Assembly: GCA_943737045.1 (NCBI GenBank)
Contig: CALSFV010000216.1
Span: 248,001-312,000, forward strand
Length of the DNA: 64,000 nucleotides
Reading direction: 5' to 3'
Source: Parapristionchus giblindavisi
Lineage: Eukaryota > Nematoda > Chromadorea > Rhabditida > Diplogasteridae
Numbering within the stretch: the first letter of the stretch is position 1; every line of letters begins with the position of its first letter. The translations under genes were made by a program, and so were the position numbers. Shown one piece after another: positions 25,201-35,800 of the stretch. The notes beneath the pieces were generated by a model. It was not told where the DNA came from, did no database searches, and worked only from the letters and a program-made list of their open reading frames with translations.

Positions 25201-26232
25201 TCTATCTCGTGCTTTCATTTATTCTTCCCATTCATTTTTTTACAATTATAACTTCAATTCACAGTATTCCATGTATTTACACAACAATTTCGTATCGAGT
25301 GACCTCAAAATGAGCCAAATATATAGTGGGTCACCCTCACTAAGTGAGGGATTGAAAATGTATGATGCAGGGAGATAAGGGGTTTCCTATTTCTCACGCT
25401 GTTTCTTATTTCTCATATCACTTTTAAAACAAGAATGTGACCATGATTTTTCTCCTTTTACCAGGACAAAACTCTCACCTTTAGATGTTGTTCCTTGGCA
25501 GAATTGTTCCATCTGAGTCGTTCGTATGCATATAGACCACCATAGAGAGCGCCAACACTGGCTATTACCTAAAAGAAGATATCGAGTAATGAAATTAGTT
25601 AGAGAAAAGTTAACATATGAGATCATAATCACATTAGCCACATAGTACGCCGTTTTCAACTGCTCCAAACAAAAGAAACCTTCAAAAGAGTAATCCACAA
25701 GTTACTGTCTTTCGACTACAGATATTAGAAACAGTCGCCAAGTACCACGATAACCCCCTATCGGGAGTTATCCGCAGGATTCTCAGGTAGATCATTCACT
25801 CTCATAAGTCTCTGTTCAGCTCACTACCAGATATCACTATAGCGGGGTTTTAAATGCATATCTCATCCAACCTTCCATCCGACTGCTTTGTACACGACTC
25901 CCGCTACCAGCACCAGCCCAACGCCTCCATTGGCCAGATATGCAGCCGACGTTAGAACCATCTGTGACATCATTGCTGCCTCCGCCTCAGCGTTCTGGAT
26001 CGAATATTATTAAAATAATTTAATATATATAGATTTGACAATAATGTATTATCTTTATTCCTTATTGTTAAATTTATTGCGATGTAAAGAAAAAGAATAA
26101 GCAAAGTTACTGTCAGAGAGACACATTTATAATAGAGATTTAAGATAATTGCTTAATTATTTAAATTTTTTACCTTCTCATCGCCGATTCCACCATTTGC
26201 CTGGGCTTCGGGATCTTGTTTCTGAAAAACAA

Positions 26233-26271
<39 letters not shown>

Positions 26272-29200
26272 GGTTTTATTGGCCTACACTGCAAATCTCG
26301 TGTCGCGCTTGAGTATACACCCGCACAATTCATGTTTCATAACCAACTGATCTACGAAACTCTATTACTCGAATCAATCCTAGCAACGGAATTGGTGGAT
26401 AAGCAAATAAATGAATAAATAGATAAACCATACAAAGGTGAGGAGATTGCCTCTGATGGCAGTGACCGGTTGTCCCGTACGGTATGCGACCAGACGACGA
26501 ATCAATGCTGATAGACCGAATGAGAATCTGAACCAAATCAATCAATAATAAGGTCGAATCAATCGATATTGGCTACCGTATACCTAAACTCGAGATCTTC
26601 GTGGAAGTCACCCGTGAGCTGGGGCACATTGATGCAGATTTGGAACTTGAATGGGGCACGATAGCGCCAGACCTGGAAGGATCAAAACTACAGTAATCAA
26701 TTTAAACAATCAATCAATCAATCAATAATAACGAATAAGCTAAAGACTCACTTCTTCCAGCTTGCCTTGATACTCCTCTGGAAGGAGGGTCTTCACGCAC
26801 TCTGAAATTTAGACCATTTCCTAGTATGAAGGGCGTTTCGATTTTGGAAACAAAAAAAACGCCTAGAAGAAGGATATTGATGAAGACTTAGTGAATAAGA
26901 AGCCCCCCCCTGTTTTGAGCAGCCCTCAGCATGCCAAATCATTCATCTTATAAATGCATTTGCACTAGCACGAAGGTGACCTGCTGTATCGCTTCATGGA
27001 TACCACCTGCTGATCTCACGTTCCACAATAAACGTTTGTGAACATCACTACAGAGATCGAAGCTTTTTTTATGATATAAAACAAAACACACTATCATAAT
27101 TTGTTATTATTATTATTATTATTATTATAAAATACTTACGGAACATGCTATTCTCAATATTCCATATTCTCGTCATAAGTCCTCCCGTGCATCTTGCCTC
27201 CAGGTCCGATGTGAGATATTCATCCACGAACTTGGATAGATCCTGATAAAGTTCCAGATTGATGGAAGACACACATATAATTGTGCAATCAGTGATCAGT
27301 CATACATTTTCAGCATTTTGCCAAATAATCGGTCGATTTCGAGAAAAAATGGTGGTCGATCTAGAAAAAAATAGTTATTTTTCGCTTAAATTGTAATATT
27401 TCTTATAAAAAACGATCCATATATAGTTGATCGGTCCGCACATTATGAGGATAAGAAAATGTATGCAATCGTTCCACCACAAATCACAATTTACTTCAAT
27501 ATTATCATGAATGCACCAACAACACACACCAACAGTTGGTGTTCCCTCCCATCCCCCCTCAATCTCTGGAATCCATGCCTCAAAATCTCATCTGTGTTTA
27601 CAACTATTCACTTATTTCACAATGAACATAAACGCCCGTGTGACCCTCCATCGATGTGCAAACTAGAAAATTAATTTCAGCTGAAAGTCAGTGTGCACTT
27701 TGCCCCGATAACAGCATATTGGCCAGATACGTGTCATCAGGACGTATTATCAACAAGTTCGCTGTAGTGACTTGTCATCAAGAATCTTGTCATCCGTCAT
27801 CATCTTGTCATCATCATCATAAATTAAAAAGAAATCGCTATATCAAGATTTGGAAAAAAGCAATAAGCACAAGTGCGTAGTGTGAAACACGAACCACACG
27901 GGTACGTATTCTGAACTACCTTTCTTATATTTACCATTCTGTGATTCTGTGACCCATTATATATACGGCTCCTTATATTAAGTGAAATATTAAAATTGAA
28001 GCGAAAAATAACGATTTTTCTGAATCGACAAACCATATTCTAAAAACAACACTATAGAAAAGAAGTTGGTAGGGCGCCGAAAATGCATGATTTTGAACAT
28101 TATTCACACAAAAAAAACCACAAACGACAGTCTTCGATAGATATATTAATAGCCAAAATACGAACCCTCTTGAACTCCTTAATATCCATTGGATCATCTA
28201 CGAATGGTCGCTCAAACTTGTCGATGACCACACGCAGTCTTTGGATCTCCTCCGCGATATCGGCTGAGACCTGAACAGGCAACGATAAGATAGATCCCTT
28301 CAAGTTGCTAAAAGTAAATAGAACCAGAGCAAGCAAACTATCGTACTCTCTGTTTTGCACTATCTCAAATGCCTCGTTTTCTTTTCTTTTCGCTATATGG
28401 CGCACCACAATACACACAGAAAATGTGCTTAAATATTATTCAACAGAATGTATAAATAGTAAATATTATAAATATAAATAAATAAATAAATAAGTATCAT
28501 AAATATTTCTTTGCTTTTCTGGCCATACAATTTTTCATATTCATATTCACAATAATTAATTGTTTATGTAAATAAATTGTTTGATGGAACAATTTCGGAG
28601 CTCTTTATTAACTTTCTTCATTTTATTCGGCTCAAATAAAGACATTCAGACATAAAATCACCATTGGTACACCAGGTCTGGTATTTCAAAACTATTTAAA
28701 ATACGTCACTGACTTGAAGTATACTTTTAGTCTACGTGAAAGAACATTTGACGAAATACATTACAGTACATACACCAGTTGAAGTAGACTTTCTTCTAAC
28801 TTGAACTAGATTACATGTCTACTTCAAGTGAAAACGGTAAGTAGACTTTAAGTTTTGAAATACCAGAGCTCTGGTATACCAACCGAATTATGGCATAGTG
28901 TTTGGCATACCAGCAGCATAGATCAGGTTAGCTTACCTTGACATGGACTTCAGCACGCAGACGGTCAACCTGCAGCTTGCAGGCCTGTTCGAATCGGGCA
29001 AAATCCTCTCGACAACGAGTAAAGGCAGAGGAACATTCCTGGAAACATTCAATTATTGTTTATCGATTTGACAGTGTGAATTTATCCACAAAAAAAAATT
29101 TCAAGAAAATCTTCAATTTATGGTCCAATTTTGCGGTTGGGTACTCATGAAATGCAAACATTTCCTTGTAATCCTATCCTAAGGGATAACCAGAGACAAT

Positions 29201-32200
29201 GACTGATTACAAAATACCATGACAACCGTTCCTCACCTCCATTTGTAGTAGTAGATCTCTCTTCTGATCTCCCATAGCCACTTGGACCAGATCGACATTC
29301 TCTCTCATCTTAGTCACTATCTCTATGGCTCGACGATTGTGCGCCTCCAACTTCGTTTGGATGGCCGATCTACAAATATCCATTTAATTATTTGTTTATT
29401 TAAACAAAATAATTAAAATACAATTATGCGCTCATCAAAGAATAACTGAAATGTGTTCCGAAGAATTCAGCATATTAAGAGCATATCCCAAGCAAATTTT
29501 CCCTGAATTTTTAAAGTAGACCAGAAGGATCTGACACATAGGTGGGCGCGTGAAAACGAATTCTTTTTGCGCACAGCCTAGCCTTCTCTTTCGGGGCCTT
29601 GCGCAAAGCTTTGCCTCGCAAAAATTGGAAAATTTCCAGTCATATTTGCAAAATTTTTCCATGCGCATAGCCTTGCATCACAATTCCCCGGTTTGCGCAC
29701 AGCCTTTCCCCCAGCGTGCCCACCTATGATCTGACATTTGATGTAAATGTGTGATGCATTCATTCGGTATTTCGTTATCATACTTTTTTTTCTGAAATCC
29801 CAATGTTATCGTTATTATTAAATAAATAATATTGAAGCCACCTTGATATGCACTGTTCAAATACGCGTTCAAACTTCTCAAAGTCAATTCTTCTCTCGGC
29901 AGAGAATTCCTGTTGATACGCTCGTTCCTGCTTGCCCAACTCCTTCAGACGAGCTTCCAGCATCTATATCATACAACAATATTATCATATTAATATTAAT
30001 TTTTATATAAATTATTTGCAAGCAGCACTAACATACGATAGAGTTCAATTAGTGAGAGCATACATGGGCGGGGTACCTGGAGCTCGATTCTACAGGGGGC
30101 ATTCGAACGAAAAATGGTTAATTTTACAGGGGGCTTTCACTTTTTTTTTCAAAAATTTCACCTAAACGTCATTTTGACAGGGGACATTCCACAAATTTTC
30201 GAAATGCCCTAATTTTACAGGGGGCAACCCCATGTTGGCGCCCATGTATGAGTGAGAGAAAGAAGAACGACTGTGAATGGATAGGTTTGGTGAGTAAAAA
30301 CAGATAGATACTGATATCATTATATCAGCCTACCGTATCTCATTACAGAAACCTACCGTACCCCGAACACATTAAGCTACACTATCTCATTACAGTAACA
30401 CGGTACACAACAACACAGTAATCTACCATACCCCCTCCAATACGGTAAGACACCATACCTCTCTGGAACTGACAAAGTAGATTCTGTCCATGACCTCTTT
30501 GTCCGTGCATACATGCAATTCATCAACGAGGAACTCACGAAGACGACTCTCGTGTTGCTTTCGAACCTTAATACGATAAGTTCAGCTGCTTTCCTTCGCA
30601 TATTACATTTTCGAAATTCGAATATGTGCATTGAAAAACTAGTAATCATTAATGGAAAACTTTGTAGCGAATATGATAAAGATTTGACCTTCACAATACC
30701 AAGATGACGTCACTAACATTACTTGAGATTTTCTTTCTTTGATTATATAAAATAATAAAAATACAATATCACTTGAAATTGCTATAGCACGAAGACGATA
30801 CATGAAAATATGGCCAACCTGATTAGCGATATCCTGTCCATCACCCGCTGATGCATCCCATCTATTATTGAGGACAAAGATGTTGGGTTTACTCAGTCTC
30901 TGACTGACACGATGGAAGAACTGCTTCTCCTGTCAAACGAACAATCAATCAATAATCTTCATGCAACCAATATTTTCACCTTTCCCTCACGATTTTTTCT
31001 ATTTGCCAATATAATATACACAAAGTCAAATAATGAAATAGATGGATCGCAAAGATAGCGATATCGGTAAGGGTTTTGGGTGCAGTGGTCGTTTGTTAGC
31101 TACGGGCGAATCTTGGAAAAAAAGGATAATTATATCCGAGGAGGTCTTAACTAGCACAGTACGGAAGGTGCTTCGATCAGAAAATATAATGAAAAGGATT
31201 GGAAGGATTAATCACTCACAGCATTAGTCAGAGTACTCTCAGCATTCGATACGAGAACGAAGACATCAGCATCCAGACAGTGAGTATCGATCCATGAGTC
31301 GAACTCAGGAGACACATCCACACCCGGACTGCAGTATATTGGTTAAGATTTATGAAATCATTTTTTTAATTATTAAAAAAATTCTTTCTTTTTTCTTTTC
31401 TTTTCATTTTTCTTTTCTTTTGTTAAAAAAAAATAAAATAGTATTGTAATATTTATGCATGAGCATAGAACAATCAATCAATTTTATCAAAGCAGCAACA
31501 TCATTTGATCATAAAACAATACTGCAATGTTTTTTTCATAATAATATTAATCTTGAAGCAGAGAAGCACCATACATGCATACTAACATTAAAGATATTGT
31601 CTGTTGAAACAAGAAAAAAACACAAAAGAAAATTGCTTGTATCGCACTTTTCCTCACTTTTCGCAAGTTTTGCAAAACAAATGTGAGCAGACGCCGTATA
31701 AATGAACATTGAACGTGGTGTCACAAGTGTAGGGGGAGCATTTGTGAGAAACGCCCCTGGCTACGGTTCGAATCCCACGTTTCTCGGCAAACGGTTTGCC
31801 AAAGTTCATGCATACGACCTCAGCATGACATGATAATCTACCGTATCACGTACCTATCAAGCTACAGTAATCTACCGCATCACGTGTTTTTACGCAATTA
31901 TTAAACAGATCACCTATCAACGATGACGACATCATTCTGAAGGAGTCTATTCACATGACCTTCCTTCGATGTACGAGGATGGAACACACGCAGAGTTCTG
32001 CAAATAAGATTCATGACATTGACCCATCATTCGCTCTACTCTGTATCCACTACATTGACAGAGAGCGGTTTGCTACAATATTGCTCCCGTTATTGGTACC
32101 TATGGAACTACAGTAATCCTACCGTACCTATTGTATCCACCAGCAGGTGGGAGGGGCGATTGATCACCGAGGGCGTGACCGTAACTTCTCAACTCGGACA

Positions 32201-35161
32201 ATGGCAGTCTATCTTCGACGTCATCCCTTCGCAGATAGCCCTCGTCCTCGTTGCACCCTTCTACCTATAATAGATTACATAATATTTTTTTACAAATAAA
32301 TAATGCTCATCATTTAGAACTTTTCTTTATTTAGTTTTAATTGCAACGTATATCACGCCTGTCACGAGAGAATCGACCTAAAATGGCTATTTTTCGGAAT
32401 GGGGCGAAAAACGTGAAATGAGTTAGCATCAGTTTTCGGTACCTCTAGGCATGTCCTACCATCCCCCAAAGTGCCATTGTGTAAATATCATTCTGAGACT
32501 CCCTGCACCGGGTCGGTAATCCGGGAACCATAGGTGGGCGAGTGAAAACGAATTATTTTTGCACACAGCCTTGCCTTCCGTTGCGGGGCCTTGCGCATGG
32601 CTTTGCCTGGCAAAAATTGGAAAATTTCCAGTCAAATTTACTAAGAAATGGCCATGCGCATAGCCTTGCCTTACAAATCCCCGGTTTGCGCACAACAGCG
32701 TGCCCACCTATGCCGGGAACCCAACTTTGAACTCAAATATCTCTGTTCAGGTGCATTTATGTGAAAAACTACCACGAGGGTAACCCTCGCTGTTTTTCCG
32801 AGCTCTATCGATCTAAACAAACCAGAAGTCATGAAAGTGCTTCCGAACAGCGCTACACTCTAGGTAAAATAACTCAAAACCTGTCGATTCGGCGCGTACG
32901 AGTCTGAAATATGTTATGTAACTTTTCGAGGGCTACAAAATGAGTGGTTTACGAAAAAAATACGTTAATTCGTTCGTACGGTTCATCCCCTTGGAAATTT
33001 CCTGATGATTTGAAGTCATTTTCGATACCCACAATCTCTCGTTTTACACACTCTCTCGCCCATTCCTTTTCATTCCATTCCATTCCATTCTACACCGCAC
33101 GGTCTCGAGCGCGCGGTGCGGAATGAAACATATCATTGTCTCCCTTTCTCTTCCCTGTATTTCTTTCACTCACCGGCGAGAGAGTGTGTGAAACGAGAGA
33201 TTGTGGTTGGATAAAATGACTTCAAATCATCAGGATTTTTCTGAGGGGATGAACCATACGAACGCATTAACGTATTTTTTTCGTAAACCACTCATTTTGT
33301 AGCCCTCGAAAAGTTACATAACATATTTCAGGCTCGTCCGCGCCGAATCGACAGGTTTTGAGTTATTTTGCCTAGAGTGTAGCGCTGTTCGGAAGCACTT
33401 TCATGACTTCTGGTTTGTGTAGATCGATAGAGCTCGGAAAAATAGCGGGGGTTACCTCGTGACAGTTTTTCACAGAAATGCACCTGAACCGATATATTTG
33501 AGTTCAAAGTTGGGTTCCCGGATGACCGACCCGGTGTAGGGAGCCCCAGAATGATATTTACACAATGGGACTTTGGGGGATGGTAGGACATGCCTAAACC
33601 AGAATAAAACTGGAGAGAACTTGTTTTGTAATATTTCTCAATTCCGAGCTTTAGGTCGATTTTCTCGTGACAGGCCTGATATAACGTGCAAGGTGTTTAA
33701 TTGCAGCGTTAATTGTAAACAAAGATTTGTACCTTTTAAATAATTCATGCATCTAAGTACTCAAACTGAAAATAGAGTATAGTACCTGTAGAAAGCAGCA
33801 GGTGGTATGACCCATTCCTTGAGGGAGTACCTTGTCGTGTAACATCGCATTGATCGTGGTACTCTTTCCATTAGAAGTTCTGCAATTTTAGAAGGTACGC
33901 AATCGATAATTCTTACAATCGATAATTCTTTCCACTTAAATCAAACCATCATGCAGCATAACCTTCGATATTTCTTCAAACCGAGATAACCTTCTATACA
34001 AAGACCATTGGCAAGCAATAACATCTTCTACACAGCACAGTGCTCATACATTTATATCCTCATAATCGATCCACTATCTACCGCTCATTTTTAAAGAATA
34101 ATATATATATTTTTTAAATCGACATAATATATTTTAAAATCCTGTATGATAGTGTCTGCTCACCTTCCAAAGAAGACGACTTTCATATGATCTCTATGGA
34201 ATGTTTCTCGTATGATACGTATACTGGCAGCCAGTTCCTCCAATCCTTTCTTCTGCTCATCTGATACTTTTATCACTGATGACGGATTGTTCTCTCCGCA
34301 CAAAGCTGTAAAGTTAACATACATTGCCATACCCTCGCAGTGCGAGGATTGACCCACTATATAAAGCCCATTTTAGGCCACTAGATAAAAAAGGAAGCAA
34401 AAATGACGAATTTTAAGCGAAAATAACGAATTTTGTGAATCAACCCACCCTATTTCGAGAATTGACCCACTATATAAAAATGAACGGCGAGGGTACCGAA
34501 AATGTATGAAAGTTAATCTGTTTATTAATTAGTCAAACAATATTTATCATCGACAAGGACGTTCAGTGGGAAGAATGATTACGAAATATCAGCATGATGT
34601 ACAGTCTCCTCAAGTTATTCTACATTTTAAACACTTTATCTAGATAAACTATGCGATATGTACCGATATGAGATGATTCCACTGATTCTTGTTCTCAAAA
34701 TATATCAAGGTATACTAACCATATAATACTTAAACGCCGTGCGTTGACTATATTATACTCGAAAATGAAACCGAACCTTGATAGAATCCATTGAGTTCAT
34801 CCACATATGTGTTTACTTCTGCATAGATATCACCGAGTACCTTCTTGGCCTCTCCGAATCGTGCAAGAGGTTCTCCATTTGCGCGACGATTCGCTTTGAC
34901 TGGAGAGAACATTGTGTCAAAGGCAAATAGATAGAGACACTACAACTACTAGTGTGACAATGACTAAATCGATAAGAGGAAGCGCGAAAGATGGGCCAAC
35001 TTGGGTGGTCTAGTAGGCTTTGATTGGCGTTCGTTGGAAGATAGAGTAGTAAAGTATAAAGGAGTAGGAGTAAGAACGAATGGTGTAAACAACATACGAC
35101 TCATCGCCGGTCGATTACTCGCAGCGTCACCAGCGGCCACGACGCTGATGCTGCCAGACAT
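22140..35161 (-). CDS. fzo-1: Mitofusin (outer mitochondrial membrane fusion GTPase)
   Basis: Dynamin-superfamily GTPase that fuses outer mitochondrial membranes. Start is ATG 35,161 ([12 protein letters not shown]); stop is TAA at 22,140-22,142 after [11 protein letters not shown]. GTPase motifs: G1 GRTSNGKST split across the exons at about 34.16 and 33.87 kb; DSPGVD (G3) across about 31.92 and 31.33 kb; [12 protein letters not shown] (G4, the mitofusin signature) at about 30.87 kb; FLVDEL and FVSSRE at about 30.5 kb. The first heptad-repeat helices span about 28.2-29.9 kb. Two hydrophobic segments follow ([20 protein letters not shown] at about 25.9 kb, then [15 protein letters not shown] at about 25.5 kb), then the C-terminal coiled coil. 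The exon ending at 23,068 and the exon starting at 25,479 flank a 2.4-kb intron holding a tRNA and a transposon. Length is near 800 aa, normal for the family. Confidence 0.95.
23106..23177 (-). tRNA. tRNA-Glu (UUC anticodon)
   Basis: Reads on the minus strand from 23,177. The acceptor stem TCCCATG pairs perfectly with CATGGGA, and the discriminator base is A. The D arm contains TGGTCTAGTGGTTAGGA (A box), the anticodon stem CGTGG/CCACG encloses TTTTCAC (anticodon TTC), and the T arm carries GGTTCGATTCC (B box). A TTTT terminator follows about 10 bp downstream. It is 72 nt, as expected, with no intron. It sits inside an fzo-1 intron in the same orientation, 60 bp from a transposon insertion. 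Confidence 0.97.
23238..25364. mobile_element. 2.1-kb element with CATACATTTTC ends
   Basis: A 2,127-bp insertion with inverted ends CATACATTTTCGACCCCCTC / GAGGGATTGAAAATGTATG and an exact 8-bp duplication ATGCAGGG (23,230-23,237 and 25,365-25,372), hence hAT-like. Just inside both ends is the repeated motif TATAGTGGGTCAC. The interior has three partial 192-bp tandem units and a short acidic plus-strand open frame (about 23,904-24,086, with [15 protein letters not shown]) that lacks an ATG at its head. No transposase is recognisable, so it is probably non-autonomous. It lies wholly within one fzo-1 intron. Confidence 0.82.
24447..24912. repeat. 192-bp tandem repeat inside the transposon
   Basis: Units start with GCCCCTATTCTTTATCGAGT at 24,447, 24,639 and 24,830. 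The first two are about 192 and 191 bp; the third stops after about 80 bp. Each full unit contains CAATCACATGTGCGCTCCAT and GAACCTTTCAGCGCCATTTC. Unit differences are few. Confidence 0.9.
27301..27465. mobile_element. Possible CATACATTTTC-family MITE
   Basis: About 165 bp in an fzo-1 intron starting CATACATTTTCAGC and ending AAGAAAATGTATG, like the ends of 23,238-25,364. I find no clean 8-bp duplication, so it may be decayed or a chance pair of ends. Confidence 0.4.
28672..28884. repeat. Inverted repeat, GGTATTTCAAAACT ends
   Basis: CCAGGTCTGGTATTTCAAAA near the left end is mirrored by TTTTGAAATACCAGAGCTCTGG at the right. Both arms contain AAGTAGACTTT-like segments. A similar piece (GGTATTTCAAAACTTAAAGT) lies at about 6,905 in tbc-2, so it is probably an old MITE family. 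Target duplication unclear (perhaps TA). Confidence 0.55.
29537..29728. mobile_element. MITE, CATAGGTGGGC family, copy B
   Basis: A 192-bp copy in an fzo-1 intron, opposite in orientation to copy A. Ends are CATAGGTGGGCGCG / CGTGCCCACCTATG, with exact 8-bp duplication ATCTGACA (29,529-29,536 and 29,729-29,736). Confidence 0.9.
30059..30250. mobile_element. MITE with CATACATGGGC ends
   Basis: A 192-bp insertion in an fzo-1 intron. Ends are CATACATGGGCG / GCGCCCATGTATG, with an exact 8-bp duplication AGTGAGAG (30,051-30,058 and 30,251-30,258). The interior has three copies of TTTTACAGGGGGC or close variants. Its ends share CATACAT with the CATACATTTTC family, so the two may use related transposases. 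Confidence 0.85.
32346..33695. mobile_element. 1.35-kb fold-back element, MULE-like
   Basis: Very long inverted arms fill nearly the whole element: left CGCCTGTCACGAGAGAATCG and GGCATGTCCTACCATCCCCC mirror right GATGGTAGGACATGCC and CGATTTTCTCGTGACAGGCC. It is flanked by a 10-bp direct repeat TTTAATTGCA (32,336-32,345 and 33,696-33,705). Long inverted ends with a 9-10-bp duplication fit Mutator-like elements (family knowledge). The arms meet near 33.1 kb in a GC-rich palindrome (GAGCGCGCGGTGCGG). It lies in the fzo-1 intron between the exon at about 33.8 kb and that at 32.14-32.27 kb. Confidence 0.75.
32529..32712. mobile_element. MITE, CATAGGTGGGC family, copy C, nested
   Basis: A 184-bp copy inside the left arm of the fold-back element. 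The exact 8-bp duplication CCGGGAAC is at 32,521-32,528 and 32,713-32,720. The other arm lacks it (GTTCCCGG continuous near 33,515), so this insertion is younger than the host element. Confidence 0.92.
34318..34508. mobile_element. MITE, CATACATTTTC family
   Basis: A 191-bp copy in an fzo-1 intron. Ends are CATACATTGCCATACCCTCG / CGAGGGTACCGAAAATGTATG, with exact 8-bp duplication AAAGTTAA (34,310-34,317 and 34,509-34,516). It contains TTGACCCACTATATAAA twice, the same subterminal motif as in the 2.1-kb element at 23,238. Confidence 0.88.
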
Positions 35162-35800
35162 TCCTTCGATTGAAGCAGGAATAGTTGATTCTGAGAAACT
35201 ACACAATAATGAACATTTACTTTAAAGCAATTGTGAAACCAAAGAATTGATGAAAGAACTGATGAAAGGAAGAGCTCATAACTATTTAGAGAAGCGACCA
35301 ATATGATCGAGACCTATTCATACTTACATCTTATATGAAAATGGGGAAATTAAACAAATGTAATAACAATTAAAGTTTAATTAAGCTAAACACGAAATCT
35401 TGGAATCATGCCACCAAAACGCGCAGTGCGTCTCATCCTTACCACAAAAAGATTACGGTACTAAACACAATGAATTGTGAAGTGATTTTTCTGAAAATAC
35501 TAAAATTGAACTTTCATATTTATTTATTGATCAAATATGTTTCATCAAGAACAAAATTGTTCGAATGCAAGGGAATAAGGAAAATTCATAAATATTATGA
35601 ATGAAGTGAATTGGAATGTTGCTTTTTTTTTATTTTTTTTTACTGATTGTAAAATAATATGTGGATTTTTACACGCATCGATAACACTTGATCATTTATT
35701 GAGCACGAAGATGATCAAGAACACAATAGATGCGTGACATTCACTGAATATAGAATAGCTGGTGAAATATCCAGATAATGAGGTATTACACAGTCACGTC
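35162..35800. other. Intergenic: fzo-1 upstream region
   Basis: AT-rich sequence between the fzo-1 start and the stop of the kinase-like gene. Upstream of fzo-1 it would include that promoter. No TATA box or coding exon stands out. Confidence 0.55.
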
